Source: Puerhibacterium puerhi
Lineage (GTDB): Bacteria; Actinomycetota; Actinomycetes; Actinomycetales; Cellulomonadaceae
Assembly (NCBI RefSeq): GCF_009846865.1
Contig: NZ_WUWN01000007.1
Location: 62,001-126,000 of the forward strand
Length of the DNA: 64,000 nucleotides
Direction of reading: 5' to 3'
A program made the translations under genes and the position numbers. Positions 58,344 to 64,000 of this stretch are shown in pieces (position 1 is the first letter of the stretch; each line of letters begins with the position of its first letter). Under the pieces are notes generated by a model. It saw only the letters and a program-made list of their open reading frames with translations, was not told where the DNA came from and searched no databases.

Positions 58344-60148
58344 CAGCGGGCGACGTCCGGGTCGTTCGGTGTGCCGGTCCCGGCGGCCGGGAGGTCGGGT
58401 CGGTCAGCCCGGGGGGCGTGCTCGCCGCCCTCCTGCTCGGCCCCGAGGCCCTCCTCCGGCGCGTCCTCGTCGAGGCCGTGCGCCGGCTGGTCGGCGGCGG
58501 TCAGCACCGCCGTCCCGTCGCGCGGCGCCTCGTCGGGCGCGTGCACGGGCGCCCAGAGGGGCCGCTCGGTCGGCGCGGGCGCGGGCTCCTCGGGCAGCTC
58601 CCACGGGGCGGGAGACGCAGCCGGGGCCTCGACGACCGGCTCGACGACCGGCTCGACGTGCTCGTCGTCGCGGCCCACCGGCTCGACGAACGGCCGCGGC
58701 GCGACGATCCCCGACTCCTCCTCCACGAGCGGGCCGGCCGTCGTCGGCTGCACGCCGGTCGACGCCTCGGACGGCACGCCGGCGTCGAGCGGCTGCTCCG
58801 GTCGCGCGGTCTCGTCGGGATCCGCGGCGCCGTCACCGGCCGCCTCGAGCGCGTCCGGCTGCGGCGCCTGCGCCACCGAGGCCTCGTCGGACGGGGCGCC
58901 GACCGGCTGCTCGCCGAACGAGTCGCCCGTCGCCTCGAACGGGGCGTCGACCTGCTCCTCTCCGAACGGGGCGTCGAACGGCTCCTCGGCGACCGGCGCG
59001 GCGGGCAGCATGCCGCTGCGGGTGCTCGGCTCGGTGAGCCAGTCGAGCGCCATCCACCGGATGCCGGCGCGGTCCGGCGCCGTCTCCGCGAGGCGGGCCA
59101 CGGGGCCGCCGCCGAGGCCGGGCAGGACGGCGTCGGGCTGGACCTCGGTCCACGGCACCAGGACGAACGCGCGCTCGTGCGCCCGCGGGTGCGGCACCTC
59201 GAGCTCGTCGTCCGCGGCCACGAGCGCGCCGTAGGCGACGACGTCGACGTCGAGCGTGCGCGGGCCCCAGCGCTCCTCGCGCACGCGGCCGTGAGCGTTC
59301 TCGACGGCCTGGCAGGCGCGCAGCAGCCCACGGGGCGAGAGCGTGGTGCGCGCCAGCACGACGGCGTTGAGGTAGTCCGGCTGCTCCGGGCCGCCGACGG
59401 CCGCGGTGCGGGCGAGCGGGGAGACGTCCGCGACCTCGAGCCCGGGCTGACGGTCGAGGTCCACGACGGCCTCGCGCAGCGTCGTCTGGGGGTCGTCGAG
59501 GTTGGCGCCGATCGCGAGCACCACGTCGACCGGCTCGGCCGGCTCGGCGTCCAGCCGCTCGGCGGCGGGCGACACGGCGGGCGACACGGCGGGCGACACG
59601 GCGGGCGACACGTCGACGGCCGGCGCCGCCGCCTCGAGCGGCTGGGCGGCCGGCTCGAAGGACGGCTCGGGCAGCGCCCCGGCGAAGGGCTCGGCGAGCG
59701 GCTCGGCGAGCGGCTCGACCGGGAACGCCGCGACCACAGGGGTGCGCACGCGGTCGCGGCGGATCGCCACGTCGACGTCCTCGAACGGCACGGCGATCGG
59801 CGCCTGCGGCTTGTGCACCCGCACGTCGACCGCGACGACCGCCGGACGCGCCAGCACGGCGGCCGCGATGCGCTCGGCGACGGTCTCCACGAGGTCGGCC
59901 GGGGACCCGGCGAGGACGGCGTGCACGTCCTCGGCGACGTCGGCGTAGCTCACGGTGGCACCGAGGTCGTCGCCGGCCGCGGCGGGCCGGGTGTCCAGGT
60001 GCAGCACGACGTCCGCGCGGAACTCCTGGCCCGCCTCGCGCTCGTGGGCGAAGACGCCGTGGTGGCCGGTGGCGGTGACGCCCGTGAGGCGCACCTGGTC
60101 GAGCGGCAGGCCGTCCGGGCCGGCCACGGGGGTCGCGAAGATCGTCAT
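58343..60148 (-). CDS. folK: Bifunctional dihydroneopterin aldolase / HPPK (FolB-FolK fusion) with long C-terminal tail
   Basis: 601 residues from ATG 60148 (4-base overlap with folP). FolB occupies about 1-133 (ATGHHGVFAHEREAGQEF; ETVAERIAAAVL). A Pro/Ala linker (134-205) contains four tandem copies of a 12-base unit (PAVS repeats, 59564-59611). FolK occupies about 206-370 (AIGANLDDP, RWGPRTLDVDVV, PHPRAHERAFVLVPW). Unusually, about 230 further residues form an acidic Pro/Glu-rich disordered tail. The two enzymes convert dihydroneopterin to 6-hydroxymethyl-dihydropterin and then pyrophosphorylate it, feeding FolP. Confidence 0.93.
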   Translation of the reverse strand: MTIFATPVAGPDGLPLDQVRLTGVTATGHHGVFAHEREAGQEFRADVVLHLDTRPAAAGDDLGATVSYADVAEDVHAVLAGSPADLVETVAERIAAAVLARPAVVAVDVRVHKPQAPIAVPFEDVDVAIRRDRVRTPVVAAFPVEPLAEPLAEPFAGALPEPSFEPAAQPLEAAAPAVDVSPAVSPAVSPAVSPAAERLDAEPAEPVDVVLAIGANLDDPQTTLREAVVDLDRQPGLEVADVSPLARTAAVGGPEQPDYLNAVVLARTTLSPRGLLRACQAVENAHGRVREERWGPRTLDVDVVAYGALVAADDELEVPHPRAHERAFVLVPWTEVQPDAVLPGLGGGPVARLAETAPDRAGIRWMALDWLTEPSTRSGMLPAAPVAEEPFDAPFGEEQVDAPFEATGDSFGEQPVGAPSDEASVAQAPQPDALEAAGDGAADPDETARPEQPLDAGVPSEASTGVQPTTAGPLVEEESGIVAPRPFVEPVGRDDEHVEPVVEPVVEAPAASPAPWELPEEPAPAPTERPLWAPVHAPDEAPRDGTAVLTAADQPAHGLDEDAPEEGLGAEQEGGEHAPRADRPDLPAAGTGTPNDPDVAR

Positions 60149-61122
60149 GGGCGGGACGCCTCCCCAGGGGTCGGTCGCTTCGCAGCGTCGGTCGTGTCGT
60201 GGATCGTGTCGTCGGTCGTGCCGGTGGTGTCGTCGGTCGCAGTCTCCGCCCTCGCCGCGTCCCACGCGGCCGCGACGCGCACGGCGTCCACGCTGGGACG
60301 CGCGGCGTGCACGCGCACGCCCCACGCGCCGGCCGCGGCGGACAGCGCCGAGATCGCGGCGGTGGCGTGGTCGCGCTCCAGCGGCGCCGCGGGCGCGCCG
60401 TCGGCACCGGCCAGCAGCCGCCCGAGGAACCGCTTGCGGCTGGCTCCCACCAGCACGGGGCGCCCGAGCGCGTGCAGCGCGTCCAGGTGCGCCAGCAGCG
60501 GCCAGTTGAGGTCGCCGGACTTGGCGAAGCCGAGGCCCGGGTCGAGGACCACCTGCTCGCGACGCACGCCGTCGGACTCGAGCGCCGCGAGCCGGGCGGC
60601 GAGCTCGTCGCGCACGTCGGCCACGACGTCGTCGTACACCTCGCGCGAGTCCATGACGTCGGCGTGGCCGCGCCAGTGCATGCAGACGTACGCCGCGCCG
60701 GTCTCGGCGACGACGCTGCCCATCTGCGGGTCCGCGAGACCGCCGGAGACGTCGTTGACGATCCGGGCGCCGGCGGCGACGGCGCGCTCGGCGACGGCCG
60801 CCCGCGTCGTGTCGACCGACACGACGGCGCCGTGCGCGGCGAGCCGCTCGATCACCGGCAGGACGCGCGCCAGCTCCTCGTCCTGCGGCACGCGCGCGGC
60901 ACCGGGCCGCGTGGACTCGCCGCCGACGTCGAGGATGTCCGCGCCCTCGGCCAGCAGGTCGAGCCCGTGCCGGACCCCGGCGTCGGGCTCGAACCACTGC
61001 CCGCCGTCGGAGAACGAGTCGGGCGTGATGTTCACGACGCCCATGACGAGGCAGCGGCCGACCCCGGACAGCTCCGGCAGGCCGGCGACGGCGGCGTCGC
61101 GCGCGGCGGCGGGCGGGGCCAC
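60145..61122 (-). CDS. folP: Dihydropteroate synthase
   Basis: 325 residues, GTG 61122. The DHPS barrel: VVNITPDSFSDGG, VGGESTRPG, VNDVSGG, and LVGASRKRFLG. It joins pABA to 6-hydroxymethyl-dihydropterin pyrophosphate and is the sulfonamide target. A C-terminal tail of about 30 residues rich in Thr/Asp (ETATDDTTGTTDDTIHD) is extra. The gap to folE is 4 bases. Confidence 0.96.
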   Translation of the reverse strand: MAPPAAARDAAVAGLPELSGVGRCLVMGVVNITPDSFSDGGQWFEPDAGVRHGLDLLAEGADILDVGGESTRPGAARVPQDEELARVLPVIERLAAHGAVVSVDTTRAAVAERAVAAGARIVNDVSGGLADPQMGSVVAETGAAYVCMHWRGHADVMDSREVYDDVVADVRDELAARLAALESDGVRREQVVLDPGLGFAKSGDLNWPLLAHLDALHALGRPVLVGASRKRFLGRLLAGADGAPAAPLERDHATAAISALSAAAGAWGVRVHAARPSVDAVRVAAAWDAARAETATDDTTGTTDDTIHDTTDAAKRPTPGEASRP

Positions 61123-61126
61123 GGGC

Positions 61127-61804
61127 CTACTTCCCGAGGAGGCTCATCGCCTCGGCACGGGTGGCGGGGTTGCGCAGCTGCCCGCGCACGGCCGAGGTGA
61201 CGGTGCGGGAGCCGGGCTTGCGCACGCCGCGCATCGACATGCACAGGTGCTCGCACTCGACGACCACGAGCACGCCCCGCGGCTCGAGGATGCGCACCAT
61301 GGCGTCGGCGATCTGCGTCGTCAGGCGCTCCTGCACCTGCGGGCGGCGGGCGTAGACCTCGACCAGGCGGGCGATCTTCGACAGCCCGGTGATCCTGCCG
61401 TCCTCGTTCGGGATGTACCCCACGTGCGCGACGCCGTGGAACGGCACCAGGTGGTGCTCGCAGGTCGAGTACAGCTCGATGTCCCGGACGATCACCATCT
61501 CCTCGTGCCCGATGTCGAACACGGTGGTCAGGACGTCCTCGGGCTCCTGGCGCAGGCCCGCGAAGATCTCCCGGTAGGCGCGCGCCACCCGCGCCGGGGT
61601 GTCGCGCAGGCCCTCGCGCTCGGGGTCCTCCCCGACCGCGAGCAGCAGCTCGCGCACGGCGGCCTCGGCCCGGGCTGCGTCGTACGGCGGGATCTCCGCC
61701 GCCGGGCGGACGTTCGCGGAGACCACCGGCGACAGCGGCTCCCTGTCGTGGTCGGTGGCCGCGTGGTCGGTGGCCGCGTGCTCGGTGGCCGCGTGGTCGG
61801 TCAC
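61127..61804 (-). CDS. folE: GTP cyclohydrolase I
   Basis: 225 residues, GTG 61804 overlapping the ftsH stop (GTGA). Zn site: [11 protein letters not shown] and EHLCMSMRG. It opens GTP to dihydroneopterin triphosphate, the first folate step. The N-terminus carries an in-frame 15-base tandem repeat ([18 protein letters not shown], 61751-61804), probably disordered. Confidence 0.96.
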   Translation of the reverse strand: MTDHAATEHAATDHAATDHDREPLSPVVSANVRPAAEIPPYDAARAEAAVRELLLAVGEDPEREGLRDTPARVARAYREIFAGLRQEPEDVLTTVFDIGHEEMVIVRDIELYSTCEHHLVPFHGVAHVGYIPNEDGRITGLSKIARLVEVYARRPQVQERLTTQIADAMVRILEPRGVLVVVECEHLCMSMRGVRKPGSRTVTSAVRGQLRNPATRAEAMSLLGK

Positions 61805-63825
61805 TCCTGGACCTCGCCGATCCGCTGCGGCGGCAGCTCGTCGTTGGCGGCCGCGGCCTCGTCCTGGGGCACCACGTGACCGTTGCCGTTGCCGTTGACC
61901 TCGGCGGCGGTCATCACCGGTCCGCGGGTGTGCACGGTGCGCTGCTCGCTGGAGAGCCACACGTCGCGGGCCGGGCGCTTCTCGACGGGCGCGAACACCT
62001 CGGCCAGCTCGGCCTGGTTGAGCGTCTCCTTCTCCATCAGGCGCAGCACCAGGTCGTCGAGCACGTCGCGGTACTGGGTCAGCACCTCCCACGCCTCGTC
62101 GTGCGCCGCCTCCACCAGCTTGCGCACCTCGTGGTCGACGGTGCCAGCGACGGCCTCGGAGTAGTCGCGCTGGTGGCCGTAGTCGCGGCCCAGGAACGGC
62201 TCGCCGCTGCCCGTGCCGAGCTTGATCGCGCCGACCTTCTCGCTCATGCCGTACTCGGTGACCATCTTGCGGGCGATGGAGGTCGCCTTCTCGATGTCGT
62301 TGCTGGCACCCGTGGTGGGGTCGTGGAACACGATCTCCTCGGCCACGCGCCCGCCCATCGCGTAGGCGAGCTGGTCGAGCAGCTCGTTGCGGGTGGTCGA
62401 GTACTTGTCCTCGGTGGGCATGACCATCGTGTAGCCCAGCGCCCGCCCGCGCGGCAGGATCGTCACCTTCGTGACCGGGTCGGTGTAGCGCATCGCCGCC
62501 GCCACCAGGGCGTGGCCGCCCTCGTGGTAGGCGGTGATCTTCTGCTCCTTGACGTTCATCACGCGGGTGCGCTTCTGCGGCCCGGCGACGACGCGGTCGA
62601 TCGCCTCGTCCAGGGCGCGGTCGTCGATGAGCTGAGCGCCGCTGCGCGCGGTGAGCAGCGCGGCCTCGTTGAGCACGTTCGCCAGGTCCGCACCGGTGAA
62701 CCCGGGCGTGCGGCGCGCGACGGCGGCCAGGTCGACCGTGGGCACCATCGGCTTGCCCTGGGCGTGCACCTTGAGGATCGACTCGCGGCCCTTGAGGTCG
62801 GGGGCCTCGACGGCCACCTGGCGGTCGAAGCGGCCGGGGCGCAGCAGGGCCGGATCGAGGATGTCGGGGCGGTTGGTCGCCGCGATGAGGATGACGTTCG
62901 TCTTGACGTCGAAGCCGTCCATCTCGACGAGCATCTGGTTCAGCGTCTGCTCGCGCTCGTCGTGCCCGCCGCCCATGCCGGCGCCGCGGTGACGGCCGAC
63001 CGCGTCGATCTCGTCGACGAAGATGATGGCCGGCGCGTTCTGCTTGGCCTGGTCGAACAGGTCGCGCACGCGGGACGCGCCCACGCCGACGAACATCTCG
63101 ACGAAGTCGGAGCCGGAGATCGAGTAGAACGGCACGCCGGCCTCGCCGGCGACGGCGCGCGCCAGCAGCGTCTTGCCGGTGCCGGGCGGGCCGTACAGCA
63201 GCACGCCCTTGGGGATCTTGGCGCCCACGGCCTGGAACTTCGCCGGCTCGGCGAGGAACTCCTTGATCTCGTAGAGCTCCTCGACCGCCTCGTCCACGCC
63301 CGCGACGTCGGCGAACGTCACCTGCGGCATGTCCTTGGAGATCAGCTTGGCGCGCGACTTGCCGAAGCCCATCACCCGGTTCCCGCCGCCCTGCATGCGG
63401 GACATGAGGAACCAGAAGACGAGGCCGATGATCAGGAACGGGATCAGCAGCGACATCAGCGAGCCCCAGAAGCTCGGCTGCGGCACCTCGGAGTCGAAGC
63501 CCTTCGGCGGGTCGGCGCGCGTGATGGCCTCGGCCACCACGTCGCCCTGGGGCTCCACGTAGTAGAACTCGACGTCGCGGCCGAAGTTCTGCTCGCTGTC
63601 ACCGCTGCCGGTGACGAAGTCCTTGTTCAGCTGGAGCTCGACGCGCTGCTCGCCGTCGACGACGGTGGCGTGCTCGACCGTCCCGTCGCGCAGCAGCTCG
63701 AGCCCCTGGTACGTCTCGATCCGCGCCGTGCGGGGCGACATGAGCGCACCCCACGCGAGCGCGAGGATGAGCAGGCCCACCACGATCCAGACGATGGGGC
63801 CACTGAGGATCTTCTTGATGTTCAT
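61801..63825 (-). CDS. ftsH: ATP-dependent zinc metalloprotease FtsH
   Basis: 674 residues. TM1 (about 10-29), an extracytoplasmic beta-domain, TM2 (about 120-141), AAA domain with Walker A GPPGTGKT (212-219), FVDEID, arginine fingers near RPGRFDRQ, and the protease Zn site HEGGH (434-438). It degrades misassembled membrane proteins. The C-terminal about 60 residues are low-complexity (NGNGNGHV). It is first in the ftsH-folE-folP-folBK transcript. Confidence 0.97.
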   Translation of the reverse strand: MNIKKILSGPIVWIVVGLLILALAWGALMSPRTARIETYQGLELLRDGTVEHATVVDGEQRVELQLNKDFVTGSGDSEQNFGRDVEFYYVEPQGDVVAEAITRADPPKGFDSEVPQPSFWGSLMSLLIPFLIIGLVFWFLMSRMQGGGNRVMGFGKSRAKLISKDMPQVTFADVAGVDEAVEELYEIKEFLAEPAKFQAVGAKIPKGVLLYGPPGTGKTLLARAVAGEAGVPFYSISGSDFVEMFVGVGASRVRDLFDQAKQNAPAIIFVDEIDAVGRHRGAGMGGGHDEREQTLNQMLVEMDGFDVKTNVILIAATNRPDILDPALLRPGRFDRQVAVEAPDLKGRESILKVHAQGKPMVPTVDLAAVARRTPGFTGADLANVLNEAALLTARSGAQLIDDRALDEAIDRVVAGPQKRTRVMNVKEQKITAYHEGGHALVAAAMRYTDPVTKVTILPRGRALGYTMVMPTEDKYSTTRNELLDQLAYAMGGRVAEEIVFHDPTTGASNDIEKATSIARKMVTEYGMSEKVGAIKLGTGSGEPFLGRDYGHQRDYSEAVAGTVDHEVRKLVEAAHDEAWEVLTQYRDVLDDLVLRLMEKETLNQAELAEVFAPVEKRPARDVWLSSEQRTVHTRGPVMTAAEVNGNGNGHVVPQDEAAAANDELPPQRIGEVQE

Positions 63826-63953
63826 CGGCGACGGGGGCAGCTCCCCGCATCCCTTCGTTCGCGCAAAGACTGTGTCTCGAAACTACACGCTGTAACTGGA
63901 CGAACGGTGAGTGTTCGCCCAGGGCGCGACCGCTGCCCCCTGCAGCGCCCGGA

Positions 63954-64000
63954 TCAGCTGTAGACGTGCGGCGCGAGCGTCGCGACGAACGGCAGGTTGC
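63954..64000 (-). CDS. hpt: Hypoxanthine phosphoribosyltransferase, C-terminal end only
   Basis: The minus strand reads NLPFVATLAPHVYS followed by TGA (63956-63954), the near-invariant end of actinobacterial Hpt (NLP[F/Y]V..L.P.VY). tilS-hpt-ftsH-folE is a conserved order, supporting the call. The rest lies beyond the window. Confidence 0.85.
   Translation of the reverse strand, partial: NLPFVATLAPHVYS

Overview
The window is a contiguous, gene-dense piece of a very GC-rich actinobacterial chromosome. No phage, plasmid, transposase or CRISPR genes were seen. Taxonomic markers are mycothiol synthesis (MshA), Lsr2, CarD, DUF3263/DUF3180 proteins, a sugar-ABC ATPase of the MsiK type, SenX3-RegX3 and a GroEL that lacks GroES and ends in Gly/Met repeats. 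Together they point to the Actinomycetes, most probably Micrococcales of the Cellulomonadaceae/Promicromonosporaceae type. The family-level call is an inference.

Layout. 1-5.9 kb: a helicase-associated protein (5' end outside the window), a convergent SseB-domain protein, a decayed small WXG-like gene and an XPB helicase. 6-9.1 kb: a TPM-domain membrane protein and PspA/IM30. 9.4-15.8 kb: a glutamine amidotransferase, a NYN-domain protein, a two-component pair, an HD-like protein, an orphan WXG100 protein and an acetyltransferase. 16-21.8 kb: groEL with two CIRCE operators, a cold-shock protein, LytR_C and DUF3263 proteins, ung, an SGNH hydrolase and tRNA-Thr(UGU). 21.8-30 kb: a DsbA-like protein, a membrane Ser/Thr kinase, otsA-otsB, msiK and a DUF4032 protein. 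30-39.2 kb: rlmB, cysS, an interposed group (LtrA-like, alanine-racemase-fold protein, arabinonolactone oxidase, TetR), then ispF, ispD and carD. 39.5-48 kb: a lipoprotein, the pstSCAB phosphate transporter, ohr, senX3-regX3 and phoU. 48-52.8 kb: gpmA, a Ddn-like protein, mshA, a lactonase, lsr2 and a small membrane protein. 52.8-64 kb: lysS, then a DUF2520-PH-PH-DUF3180-folBK-folP-folE-ftsH cluster and the end of hpt. In transcription order the cluster begins at ftsH.

How it works together. The phosphate region is a coherent regulon: direct GTTCACC repeats (PHO boxes) sit upstream of pstS and in the divergent senX3/phoU gap. The ftsH-fol cluster is tightly coupled: most neighbours overlap by 1 or 4 bases or lie 4 bases apart, with an 88-base gap after DUF3180. 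Heat-shock control of groEL is visible as CIRCE sites overlapping a good sigma-70 promoter.

The most unusual feature is a set of at least four families of palindromic repeats (called A to D here). Family A is a 42-base near-palindrome with five copies. Two of these lie in frame, 63 bases apart, inside the coding sequence of the first gene. The same gene also carries an in-frame copy of family B, whose second copy is a perfect 23-bp-arm hairpin 21 kb away. Families C and D are arrays of about 20-base units facing each other as large inverted repeats. Several genes also carry short in-frame tandem repeats in their linkers.
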